Assembly (NCBI GenBank): GCA_022559845.1
Contig: CM040117.1
Coordinates: 77,847,731-77,911,730, forward strand
DNA from: Amorphophallus konjac
Lineage: Eukaryota > Streptophyta > Magnoliopsida > Alismatales > Araceae
DNA: 64,000 bases
Direction of reading: 5' to 3'
Position 1 is the first letter of the stretch. Each line of letters opens with the position of its first letter. A program made the position numbers and the translations under genes. The notes under the pieces were generated by a model. It worked only from the letters and a program-made list of their open reading frames with translations, made no database searches and was not told where the DNA came from. Shown one piece after another: positions 53,313 to 63,233 of the stretch.

Positions 53313-55687
53313 TGATGTGACACGACCTTGGACTTAGGCAAACAAGCACGATTAAGCATTCAAATGGGCCTTAATGGGCCACCGCTCTCCCGTCGCACTC
53401 TATACCCGGAGTGACTTGGCGATGCCAAGAGTGAATTATGGGAATGGGCCCTTGCTGGTAGAGGGCCAGCAAGGCCAAGGATCGACTCCCCAAGGGTGGA
53501 TGCCCAATTCAATTGGGGCCGACAAAGTGCACAAGGGCACCGGTTCACACTATCCCACGGCGATCACTCTTAAGTCGTGGACTTGAGGATCGGGCGCTCC
53601 TCACAAATGCAGCGGCGCATGAATCAAGTATTGAAAGAGAAACACTAATTGAGCAAGGAAGAGGTACTTACTCGACCGGTTTGAAGAAACCGGTCCCGAT
53701 CGGAGACGAGGGCGAGCGGGGAGGCGGTGGCTCCCCACACGCTGCGGCGGTGTCGCTTGACCTGCCCAAACTAATTACAAAACTACACCTCACGCAGGAG
53801 GGGGGATCTTGGGGTAGGGGTTAAGGTCTTACATTCAAAAACTACCACCACGCAGGGTGGGGCCTTCAGCCGGCCAAGCGGGGTAGGGATATAGGACCGA
53901 AATGAAGAGAAATGGGAAACTAGCAAACTTGCAGCTGCAATCTGAATTCTGGACAGGAAGTCGCTGTGCCGGCTGTCTCGGGCTGGTACGGACTCCAAAT
54001 TGAGTGAAACCACTTTCTAAAGCTTCCTGACTTGAAGGGGATGATTCCAGAATTTTCTGAGGATGCTCGGGGGGTCGGAGGTGGCCGCAACAGCAACTGG
54101 AAGGAGACCTCTCTGTCTGGCCGCAGGTTCTGTCCGGACTGGAACAGCAGGTTGCAGATATCACCGAGCGCCCTCCCGAACTCCGAACAGCACAAAACTG
54201 GCGGTAAAGTCTTCGTGGTTGAAGTAGCTTTCAGAAGGAGGTGACGGGGTTGCAATCAGAGGTCGAGGGCGGCCGGTGTACCCTGAAGAGTGGGCACTGG
54301 TCGGAGTAGACAGCAGGAGACAGGACTGGAGAGCTCTGGGGAGAAAATTCGTAACTCCTTCCTCCGGTAACCGAACGAGGTTCTGTTTCTTGATCTTGGA
54401 AGAGGACTGGCAGAAGGAGAACTTTGATGAAGGGACTTCAGTCTGAATCCGTTGGGGTTCGTCGTGGCAGAACGTTCTTTCAGGCTCTGGTCCAGGATGA
54501 AGACCTCTCTGCGCAGTCGTGGGAGAACGGCTTCTACGGTTGGCCCTGACCTCGGAACGAGTTGGTTCCACCTCGCCTGCGAAGAAGACAGAGGGGCCTT
54601 TCCAGAAATGTAGGCCACGCCCTCAGAGGCTCCAAGATGAAGGCGTGGACGATGCTGCAACTCGGTGCTGATCTGCAGGTCTGCACTGCTACGATCTGAA
54701 ATTGAAAGGAGAGGGAGAGGGGGCTTCTTTGGTGGAGGGAGGTGAAAGGGGCGACCTAAGGATGAATGGGGGCTCTTGAGGGGTGGAGTGGAGAGCTATA
54801 GGTGTTGGAGAATGAGGGGAGAATGGCTGAGAGCAGGGGTTAGCAGGTGGAGGAGGAAGATGAGGGTGTGAGAGAGGGAATGGGGAGTGGAGGGGGGCGA
54901 ACTTGGCAAGGGGAAGGGTAAAGGATGGGGGCGGCCAAGGCAAGTGGAGGGAAGGGATTTCAAATTTTGAAAAGGCCTTGGAAGGTGGGGAATTATGTGG
55001 GGAAGTGGGATGCTTGTATTGGAATGGGGAAGATTTGGTTGGGAGGTGGAGAAAGGTGTTGGAATGGGGAGACTTCTACCTAGGAACTAGGGGGGTGGAG
55101 TAAAGGAGGCCATGGGGAAGTGGAGGGCATTAAAGGAGGTGGGTGGTGGTTGGGAGTTGAAGGGGAAGGGAGGAGAGAGAGAGGGGGGCGAACCCCTTAG
55201 GGGAGGAGAGAGAAGAGAGAGTGGAGGGGGTATGGGAATCTCTCCCTAGGGCATCTCACCCTTAACTAAGTGGAATCTCTCCAAATTGAACACAAGAGTA
55301 GACTTAACTCAAAAGGATTTTGATCATTCATTAACTTCAAATGAGGGGAGTGGGGTCCTATATATAGGCAACCCACTCTTTACAATAAGTCCCTGACAAA
55401 ATAAACTACTACAAATAACCAAGGGGGGGTTGGGAGTGCTAATGGGCCTAGCCCAACGAATGGGGCCCAATAGCCACATTAGACAGCATGATGATACAAA
55501 AACATAGGAAAGTAAGTGCTAGACCAAGGGAAATGACTCAAATAAAATGGAAATACATCAAAATGACTCAAAGGAAAGCTACAAAATGGATAAGGGGCCT
55601 TTATAGAGTGAGGCCCAAACTCAACCAGCTCCCGAGTGTGAAGAAGTGGACCCGAGCCAAAGGGAGTCGTGGGTGATGCCTCCATCA
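53313..55687 (-). repeat. 3' LTR of the chromovirus
   Basis: 2375 bases. A TATATATA box is present at 55359-55367. 54690-55230 is a long purine-rich stretch on the + strand. The open frames inside (for example 54256-54660 minus) are shared by both LTRs but do not match a known protein. Confidence 0.95.
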
Positions 55688-56100
55688 AATCCCCTGGGCC
55701 GCGAAGAGCTCGACTCCATCGAGTAAGGGTCCATCCGGCTAAGGTACCGCTCGAGGAGGTCCGGATCCAATCGCTGGAGGTCCTCCCGACTCACCCATGA
55801 GTCGTCCGACGGAGGCCGATCCTTCCACCTGACGAGATAGCGCCCATATACCTTGCTCCGGGTGGTAGTGATATGCTCATCCAATATTCGTTCAATGCGA
55901 TCGCGCTGAGCTCTCTTGGCTAGTGGACTCTTCTCACAGGTGGGTGCTCTCTCAAAGGAAGAAGTAGGCTCAATCTCCTCACTAGGTCTCACCGTGGGGC
56001 CCTTGTAAGACACTAAGTCGGCGACATTAAACGTAGGACTTACCCCATAATCCTCGGGGAGATCTAACTCATAAGCATTTGCACCAACGCGCCTCAAGAC
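55621..56100 (-). CDS. Chromodomain tail of the chromovirus polyprotein
   Basis: Same frame as the gag-pol and separated from it only by the TAG at 56101-56103. It begins with the last part of the integrase C-terminal domain (RVGANAYELDLPEDYGVSPT, FNVADL) and ends with a chromodomain (about residues 68-125): IERILDEHITTTRSKVYGR, YLVRWKDRPPSDDSW and LQRLDPDLLERY. Such domains steer integration to particular chromatin. The frame runs through the polypurine tract and 67 bases into the 3' LTR. It is a remnant only in that the stop cuts it off. Confidence 0.85.
   Translation of the reverse strand, partial: VLRRVGANAYELDLPEDYGVSPTFNVADLVSYKGPTVRPSEEIEPTSSFERAPTCEKSPLAKRAQRDRIERILDEHITTTRSKVYGRYLVRWKDRPPSDDSWVSREDLQRLDPDLLERYLSRMDPYSMESSSSRPRGFDGGITHDSLWLGSTSSHSGAG
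55688..55700 (-). other. Polypurine tract of the chromovirus
   Basis: Minus strand GGCCCAGGGGATT adjoins the TGATGG start of the 3' LTR and is translated as part of the chromodomain tail (PRGF). Confidence 0.7.
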
Positions 56101-59100
56101 CTAGAAGGGCCCAGTCCCACGTGGTCTCAACTTGGAGTGGGAACCTGGGGAGAGCCTCTCCGTCCTTACCATCACAAAGTCACCCACTTGGAACTCTAAG
56201 TGACGCCGGTGAGAATCGGCCAACCTTTTATATGCCTCATTTTTCATGCCAATGTGCTTGCGAATTTCCTCATGCAATTCCCTAATATGTTGTGCAAAAG
56301 ACTCGGCAGACATGGACACTCTAGCATGCTGGGGAAGGGGAATGAGGTCGGATGGCTTTCTTGGTTTGTACCCATGCACGGCTTCAAATGGACTCATCCC
56401 TATTGACTTATTGACGGAATTGTTGTATGCAAACTCAGCCTGTGGTAAGATGAGATCCCAATTTCCTGGCCGATCCTCAACAAGACACCTAAGGAGATTC
56501 CCTAGACTCCGGTTGACCACTTCAGTTTGACCATCCGTTTGGGGGTGGTAGACAGTGGAGAATTTGAGGAGGGTACCCATCATGTGCCAAAGAGTCTTCC
56601 AAAAATAGCTAGTGAATTTGACATCCCTATCGGAGACTATGGTCTTGGGCAGCCCATGGAGGCGGACTACCTCATCAAAGAATAACCGGGCTATATGGGA
56701 GGCATCGGATGTTTTGTAGCATGGGATGAAGTGGGCCATTTTGGAAAATCTATCAACCACCACATAGATGGAGTCATGCTTCCTAGAGGTCTTGGGTAAG
56801 CCTAGGACAAAGTCCATGCTCAAATCTTGCCATGGTCGGTCGGGAATGGGAAGTGGGGTGTATAGGCCGGTGTTTTGTTTCACTTGCTTGGCCGAAGCAC
56901 ATGTGCGACATTGACCTACTATTTTGCCTACATCTCTTTTGAGACTTGGCCAATAAAATTGACCCTCAACTAAGGCAATGGTCTTGTGGACCCCAAAATG
57001 ACCGGCTAACCCTCCGGCATGTAATTCCCAAACCAAGAAGTCTCGAAGAGAGGTCCGGGGAATGCAAAGCCTTGGCCCCTTGAAGAGGAACCCATCCTCT
57101 AACATGAATCCCTCATGATCCTTGCTAGAATGAGTGGTCAAGTTGGCATAGATTTGCCCAAAGTCGGGGCAACTAGGGTACTCATCCTTGACCTTGTCAA
57201 AGCCAATCACTTCCACTTGGATAGTGGATAGCAAGGACATCTTCCTACTAAGGGCATCCGCGGCCTTATTCTCACTCCCGGCCTTGTGTTTGATGACAAA
57301 GGTGTAGGATTGGATAAACTCAACCCATCGGGCATGTCGGGCATTCAACTTATGTTGGGAGTTGAGGTATTTGAGGGCCTCATGGTCGGAAAAGATGACA
57401 AACTCTTTGGGAAGCAAGTAATGTCTCCAATGTCGGAGGGATTGGACCACGGCATAGAACTCTTTGTCATAGGTGGAGTATCTAGTCCTAGCATCACATA
57501 GCTTCTCACTAAAGTAGGCGACCGGATGTCCCTCTTGGCTAAGAATCCCTCCTATCCCAATCCCGGATGCATCACAAGTGACCTCAAAAACTTTGGAGAA
57601 ATCGGGAAGGCATAAGACCGGGGCTTGGGTCAACTTTTCCTTAAGCTCAAAGAAGGCTTTAGAGGCGGCTTTGGTCCAAACAAAGGTTCCCTTCTTGAGA
57701 CAATCAGTTATTGGGCCGGTGATAGTGCTAAACCCTCGAATGAATCTCCTATATAATGTGGCCAACCCATGAAAACTCCTAACCTCATGAAGGGTGTGGG
57801 GCTCCGGCCAATCAAGAATAGCTTGGACCTTGTCGGGGTCCATGGAGACTCCTTTGGTTGACACCACAAATCCTAGGAAGGTGATGGAAGTGGTCATGAA
57901 ATGACACTTTCCTAGGTTGGCAAATAGGCTTTCTTGCCGGAGGACGGTGCAAACTTTCCTAAGGTGGTCAAGGTGGGCCTCATGGGTTTGGCTATAGATG
58001 AGAATATCATCAAAGTATACCACTAGAAAATTTCCAATGAAAGGCCTAAGTACCTCCGTCATAAGACGCATGAAAGTACTTGGGGCATTAGAAAGCCCAA
58101 ATGGCATGACTAACCACTCAAAGAGACCATCCTTGGTCTTGAAGGCCATTTTCCACTCATCCCCGGGCCTTACCCTAACTTGGTGGTAGCCACTCTTGAG
58201 ATCTATCTTAGAGAAGATGGTGGCTCCGGCTAGCATATCCAACATGTCATCAAGCCTAAGGATGGGGAACCTATACTTGACGGTAATCTTGTTAATGGCC
58301 CGGCTATCCACACACATCCGCCATGATCCATCTTTCTTGGGGGTAAGGAGGGCCGGGACGGCACATGGACTCTTACTAATGCGGATGAAGCCCTTCCTAA
58401 TGAGTTCCTCTATTTGCCTCCTAAGTTCGGCATGTTCCGTGGGATTGAGGCGATAATGAGGAAGGTTTGGAAGGGTGGCTCCCGGTACTAGATCGATTGC
58501 GTGTTGCACATCACGCATGGGAGGGAGTTGGTCCGGGAGCTCTTCCGGGAATACATCATGGAATTCTTCCAAAAGTTGTTGGATCTCTATGGGATAGGGG
58601 TTAGAAGGGGTAGGTTCCCCTAAGCATATGACAACCGCACACAAAGGCACCCCTTGAGCAATTTCCTCTTCAAGCTCTTTCCTAGTGACGAGATGAATAC
58701 CTTTGGTCAACCCCGTGTTTTTACTTTGTTTTGGGGTTTGGATAAGGGCTTGGGTTGGGGGGGTGGAGTTCCCCGAGACTTGTGGAGTGGTGGGGTGTGA
58801 TCCTTGAGGGAGAGGGTCCTTCTTGGGCATGGGTCGAGGTGGGGAGGGGTTAAGACGGATAGTCTTACCCTCATGCTCAAAGGTGCATATGTTGCTTCTC
58901 CCTAAAATGGTGGCATCCACATCATAGAGCCAAGGTCTTCCTAAAAGGATGCTACCCACTTCCATGGGTATGACGTCACACCATATTTGGCCATGGTAGG
59001 AAGAGAAAGTGAGAGGCACTAGACATTGGGTGTTGACCGGGATGGAGTTGTTGTTGATCCATGAGACCCGGTATGGACTTGGGTGGGGAGTGAGAGTAAG

Positions 59101-60789
59101 CCCAAGGAGTTTGACGGTGTCGGGTGACACGGCATTAACACAACTACCACTATCCAAGATCACTTTCCTCACATGGTTCTCTATCTTGATAAAGGTGTGG
59201 AAGATTGAGGTTCGACGCCAATCCTCTTCTTGAGGTTGGGTGAGGATGCACCTAATGACTCCTAGATGGGAGTTGTTTGAAGGAGTGGAGTGATCTAGAC
59301 CCGACTCTAGATATTGGGCTTCATACTCCTCTTCCCAATCTAGTGAGGCTTCATGTTCCTCAACGTCATTTTTTTGTTCCTTTTGGGGTTGAACTTCTTC
59401 CTCAATAAGCAAACTAGATAACCCCTTAGATGGACATTGTCCCGTAAAATGACCAAACCCTTGACACCTATAGCATTGTTGGCGCCCTCTTCCCGGGGTG
59501 GCTCCTACACTTGGTCCTTTGGGGTTGTCATCCTTCCGTGGGAGAGGATGACTAGGAGCGGGCTTGTTTGGAGTGATGGGTGGGGGAGGATTGTAGGACC
59601 TTAAAGGGGCATTCCCACTTGGGCTAGGAGCTCTCATGGGAGTGGGTGGAATGGGACGTGTTCCCAAGTTTTTGGGGTCGGTGGGTCGGGGAGGGATAAA
59701 TCGGGAATTCCTAGAAAACCTTTCCACATCTCTAGCTATTTGGTAAGCTAGCTCAAGGTTATCAACGTCCCTCATGAATAGTTCCATCTTGATGTGACTT
59801 TGAAGCCCATTCCTAAAACGGGATAAGGTGACATCCGGATCCTCATGGACTCCACACTTTAGAAGATAGGAGTCAAATTTTTCAATGTACTCTACCACGG
59901 TCTTCCCTTCTTGGGTGAGGCTTTGCCATTCATCTAGGAGCATTTGGTGGTAGGTTCGGGGGAGGTATTTGTTCCTAAGTTGGTTCTTCATGTCCGCCCA
60001 AGTGTCAATAGGCTCTTCCCGCCTAACCCGTCTTAGACCCTCTTGATTTAGCCAATAGGTTTTGGCCAACTTAGTGAGATGCATCTTAGCCAATCTAACT
60101 CTCCTTTGGTCGGACATGGGGTACCATTCAAAGTATTGGTCCATGGCGGTCTCCCATTCTAGGTAAACACTAGGTTCATGTGAACCATCAAAGTTTGGGG
60201 TCTCTACCTTGATCATCCTTAAAAGGGGGTCATCCGGATCATCCCGTGGACGCCGGTCATGGTTTTGATGGGGGCGAGGCCTCTCATACTCATAGTAATG
60301 GTCATAGTCCATTTCCTCCTTATAAAGTTCAGCATGTGGGTAATGGGCTCTTGGGCCGTTGTTCCTTGGGGGGAACTCATCCCTATGAGGCTCTACATGT
60401 GGAGGGTGGACTCTTGGGCCTTGGTTCCTTTGGGGAAAACCATTCCTATGAAACTCACCATGTGGTGGAGGGACTCTTGGCTCATTGATTCTTGGGTGAG
60501 GATCTTCCCTATGAGGTTCATCATGTGGAGGGCGAATTCTAGGTTCATTGTTCATTGGGTGGAACCCTTGGTCTTCTAACCGAGCAATTCGGTTGGTAAG
60601 GTACTCTAGTTGAGCAAGGATGGTTGTGAGGGCAGCCTCTACCCTATATTGGGGTTCCTCCCTAGGAGCATCTTGGTTGAGTTGGTGAGGATTGGGATCC
60701 ATTGGTGGAACCGACGATGATGAACCGGGTTGATAGCTAGCACCACTACGGGTGGACATGCAAGACAAACGGCCAAAATGGTTGGACAC
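56101..60789 (-). CDS. Chromovirus gag-pol polyprotein, 1562 codons
   Basis: Uninterrupted minus-strand frame. Residues 82-155 hold four repeats of about 21 residues with an RV/RI-x-PPH pattern. Gag capsid region about 196-370 (LEWETAMDQYFEWY, FDSYLL, RFRNGL). Zinc knuckle CYRCQGFGHFTGQC at 439-452. Protease with ILDSGSCVNA (Asp546). Reverse transcriptase about 780-950 with KIDLKSGYHQ and YFDD (925-928). RNase H about 1070-1180 with TCDASG and FSDHEALKYL. Integrase zinc region with H1264, H1268, C1294 and C1297; core D1326 (SMDFVLG), D1387 (IVSDRD) and E1423 (HPQTDGQTEVVNR); C-terminal VGDFVMVRTERL. All key residues are present. A TAG after GPF, 60 or so residues before the chromodomain, ends the frame. 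Gag and pol are in a single frame, as is usual for chromoviruses. The start ATG at 60789 is 52 bases after the primer site. Confidence 0.95.
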   Translation of the reverse strand: MSNHFGRLSCMSTRSGASYQPGSSSSVPPMDPNPHQLNQDAPREEPQYRVEAALTTILAQLEYLTNRIARLEDQGFHPMNNEPRIRPPHDEPHREDPHPRINEPRVPPPHGEFHRNGFPQRNQGPRVHPPHVEPHRDEFPPRNNGPRAHYPHAELYKEEMDYDHYYEYERPRPHQNHDRRPRDDPDDPLLRMIKVETPNFDGSHEPSVYLEWETAMDQYFEWYPMSDQRRVRLAKMHLTKLAKTYWLNQEGLRRVRREEPIDTWADMKNQLRNKYLPRTYHQMLLDEWQSLTQEGKTVVEYIEKFDSYLLKCGVHEDPDVTLSRFRNGLQSHIKMELFMRDVDNLELAYQIARDVERFSRNSRFIPPRPTDPKNLGTRPIPPTPMRAPSPSGNAPLRSYNPPPPITPNKPAPSHPLPRKDDNPKGPSVGATPGRGRQQCYRCQGFGHFTGQCPSKGLSSLLIEEEVQPQKEQKNDVEEHEASLDWEEEYEAQYLESGLDHSTPSNNSHLGVIRCILTQPQEEDWRRTSIFHTFIKIENHVRKVILDSGSCVNAVSPDTVKLLGLTLTPHPSPYRVSWINNNSIPVNTQCLVPLTFSSYHGQIWCDVIPMEVGSILLGRPWLYDVDATILGRSNICTFEHEGKTIRLNPSPPRPMPKKDPLPQGSHPTTPQVSGNSTPPTQALIQTPKQSKNTGLTKGIHLVTRKELEEEIAQGVPLCAVVICLGEPTPSNPYPIEIQQLLEEFHDVFPEELPDQLPPMRDVQHAIDLVPGATLPNLPHYRLNPTEHAELRRQIEELIRKGFIRISKSPCAVPALLTPKKDGSWRMCVDSRAINKITVKYRFPILRLDDMLDMLAGATIFSKIDLKSGYHQVRVRPGDEWKMAFKTKDGLFEWLVMPFGLSNAPSTFMRLMTEVLRPFIGNFLVVYFDDILIYSQTHEAHLDHLRKVCTVLRQESLFANLGKCHFMTTSITFLGFVVSTKGVSMDPDKVQAILDWPEPHTLHEVRSFHGLATLYRRFIRGFSTITGPITDCLKKGTFVWTKAASKAFFELKEKLTQAPVLCLPDFSKVFEVTCDASGIGIGGILSQEGHPVAYFSEKLCDARTRYSTYDKEFYAVVQSLRHWRHYLLPKEFVIFSDHEALKYLNSQHKLNARHARWVEFIQSYTFVIKHKAGSENKAADALSRKMSLLSTIQVEVIGFDKVKDEYPSCPDFGQIYANLTTHSSKDHEGFMLEDGFLFKGPRLCIPRTSLRDFLVWELHAGGLAGHFGVHKTIALVEGQFYWPSLKRDVGKIVGQCRTCASAKQVKQNTGLYTPLPIPDRPWQDLSMDFVLGLPKTSRKHDSIYVVVDRFSKMAHFIPCYKTSDASHIARLFFDEVVRLHGLPKTIVSDRDVKFTSYFWKTLWHMMGTLLKFSTVYHPQTDGQTEVVNRSLGNLLRCLVEDRPGNWDLILPQAEFAYNNSVNKSIGMSPFEAVHGYKPRKPSDLIPLPQHARVSMSAESFAQHIRELHEEIRKHIGMKNEAYKRLADSHRRHLEFQVGDFVMVRTERLSPGSHSKLRPRGTGPF

Positions 60790-60840
60790 ACAAAGTAAAG
60801 GTCCTAGGACTTAGACTTGATAGAGACAAGTCAAGGACTT

Positions 60841-60852
60841 GCTCTGATACCA
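60841..60852 (-). other. Primer-binding site of the chromovirus
   Basis: Minus strand TGGTATCAGAGC, two bases after the 5' LTR, matching the 3' end of plant initiator-methionine tRNA. Confidence 0.9.
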
Positions 60853-60854
60853 CT

Positions 60855-63228
60855 TGATGTGACACGACCTTGGACTTAGGCAAACAAGCACGATTAAGCA
60901 TTCAAATGGGCCTTAATGGGCCACCGCTCTCCCGTCGCACTCTATACCCGGAGTGACTTGGCGATGCCAAGAGTGAATTATGGGAATGGGCCCTTGCTGG
61001 TAGAGGGCCAGCAAGGCCAAGGATCGACTCCTCAAGGGTGGATGCCCAATTCAATTGGGGCCGACAAAGTGCACAAGGGCACCGGTTCACACTATCCCAC
61101 GGCGATCACTCTTAAGTCGTGGACTTGAGGATCGGGCGCTCCTCACAAATGCAGCGGCGCATGAATCAAGTATTGAACGAGCAACACTAATTGAGCAAGG
61201 AAGAGGCACTTACTCGAACGGTTTGAAGAAACCGGTCCCGATCGGAGACGAGGGCGAGCGGGGAGGTGGTGGCTCCCCACACGCCGCGGCGGTGTCGCTT
61301 GACCTACCCAAACCAATTACAAAACTACACCTCACGCAGGAGGGGGGATCTTGGGGTAGGGGTTAAGGTCTTACATTTAAAAACTACCACCACGCAAGGT
61401 GGGGCCTTCAGCCGGCCAAGCGGGGTAGGGATATAGGACCGAAATGAAGAGAAATGGGAAACTAACGAACTTGTAGCTGCAATCTGAATTCTGGACAGGA
61501 AGTCACTGTTCCGGCTGTCTCGGGCTCGTACGGACTCCGAATTGAGTGAAACCACTTTCTAAAGCTTCCTGACTTGAAGGGATGATTCCAGAATTTTTTG
61601 AGGATGCTCGGGGGGTCGGAGGTGGCCGCAACAGCAACTGGAAGGAGACCTCTCTGTCTGGCCGCAGGTTCTGTCTGGACTGGAACAGCAGGTTGCAGAT
61701 ATCACCGAGCGCCCTCCCGAACTCCGAACAGCACGAAACTGGCGGTGACGTCTTCGTGGTTAAAGTAGCTTTCAGAAGGAGGTGACAGGGTTACAATCAG
61801 AGGTCGAGGGCGGCCGGTGTACCCTGAAGAGTGGGTACTGGTCGGAGTAGACAGCAGGAGACAGGACTGGAGAGCTCGGGGGAGAAAATTCGTAACTCCT
61901 TTTTCCGGTAACCGAACGAGGTTCTGTTTCTTGATCTTGGAAGAGGACTGGCAGAAGAAGAACTTTGATGAAGGGACTTCAGTCTGAATCCATTGGGGTT
62001 CGTCGTGGCAGAACGTTCTTTCAGGCTCTGGTCCAGGATGAAGACCTCTCTGCGCAGTCATGGGAGAACGGCTTCTACGGTTGGCCCCAACCTCGGAACC
62101 AGTTGGTTCCACCTCGCCTGTGAAGAAGACAGAGGGGCCTTTCCAGCAATGTAGGCCACGCCCTCAGAGGCTCCAAGATGAAGACGTGGACGATGCTGCA
62201 ACTCGGTGCTGATCTGCAGGTCTGCACTGCTACGATCTGAAATTGAAAGGAGAGGGAGAGGGGGCTTCTTTGGTGGAGGGAGGTGAAAGGGGCGACCTAA
62301 GGATGAATGGGGGCTCTTGAGGGGTGGAGTGGAGAGCTATAGGTGTTGGAGAATGAGGGGAGAATGGCTGAGAGCAGGGGTTAGCAGGTGGAGGAGGAAG
62401 ATGAGGGTGTGAGAGAGGGAATGGGGAGTGGAGGGGGGCGAACTTGGCAAGGGGAAGGGTAAAGGATGGGGGCGGCCAAGGCAAGTGGAGGGAAGGGATT
62501 TCAAATTTTGAAAAGGCCTTGGAAGGTGGGGAATTATGTGGGGAAGTGGGATGCTTGTATTGGAATGGGGAAGATTTGGTTGGGAGGTGGAGAAAGGTGT
62601 TGGAATGGGGAGACTTCTACCTAGGAACTAGGGGGGTGGAGTAAAGGAGGCCATGGGGAAGTGGAGGGCATTAAAGGAGGTGGGTGGTGGTTGGGAGTTG
62701 AAGGGGAAGGGAGGAGAGAGAGAGGGGGGCGAACCCCTTAGGGGAGGAGAGAGAAGAGAGAGTGGAGGGGGTATGGGAATCACTCCCTAGGGCATCTCAC
62801 CCTTAACTAAGTGGAATCTCTCCAAATTGAACACAAGAGTAGACTTAACTCAAAAGGATTTTGATCATTCATTAACTTCAAATGAGGGAAGTGGGGTCCT
62901 ATATATAGGCAACCCACTCTTTACAATAAGTCTCTGACAAAATAAACTTCTACAAATAACCAAGGGGGGGTTGGGAGTGCTAATGGGCCTAGCCCAACGA
63001 ATGGGGCCCAATAGCCACATTAGACAGCATGATGATACAAAAACATAGGAAAGTAAGTGCTAGACCAAGGGAAATGACTCAAATAAAATGGAAGTACATC
63101 AAAATGACTCAAAGGAAAGCTACAAAATGGATAAGGGGCCTTTATAGAGTGAGGCCCAAACTCAACCAGCTCCCGAGTGTGAAGAAGTGGACCCGAGCCA
63201 AAGGGAGTCGTGGGTGATGCCTCCATCA
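60855..63228 (-). repeat. 5' LTR of the chromovirus
   Basis: 2374 bases, one base shorter than the 3' LTR because of a G-run difference near 61580. A TATATATA box is at 62900-62908. The differences from the 3' LTR are concentrated in the first 1.33 kb (+ coordinates). Confidence 0.95.
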
Positions 63229-63233
63229 AACTG
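63229..63233. repeat. Target-site duplication of the chromovirus, right copy
   Basis: AACTG, identical to 53308-53312. Confidence 0.95.

Larger units (their letters stand above)
53313..63228 (-). mobile_element. Chromovirus (Ty3/gypsy with chromodomain), nearly complete
   Basis: 9916 bases with two LTRs of 2.37 kb (53313-55687 and 60855-63228), both TGATG...CATCA, perfect target duplications, primer-binding site, polypurine tract, complete gag-pol and a chromodomain tail. My hand comparison of the LTRs found 43 substitutions and one indel, about 1.8 percent, so the insertion is young. Integrase wording (VVNRSLGNLLRCLV, QAEFAYNNSVN) and the tail place it near the CRM/Galadriel chromoviruses, from memory; a tree is needed for the clade. 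It lies in pol of Tat-B. Confidence 0.95.

Noticed and set aside
54256..54571. A conserved LTR gene, since the frames at 54161-54660 recur at 61702-62112
   Set aside because: They are the two LTRs of one element, so repetition is not independent conservation; 54256-54660 is already broken in the other copy.
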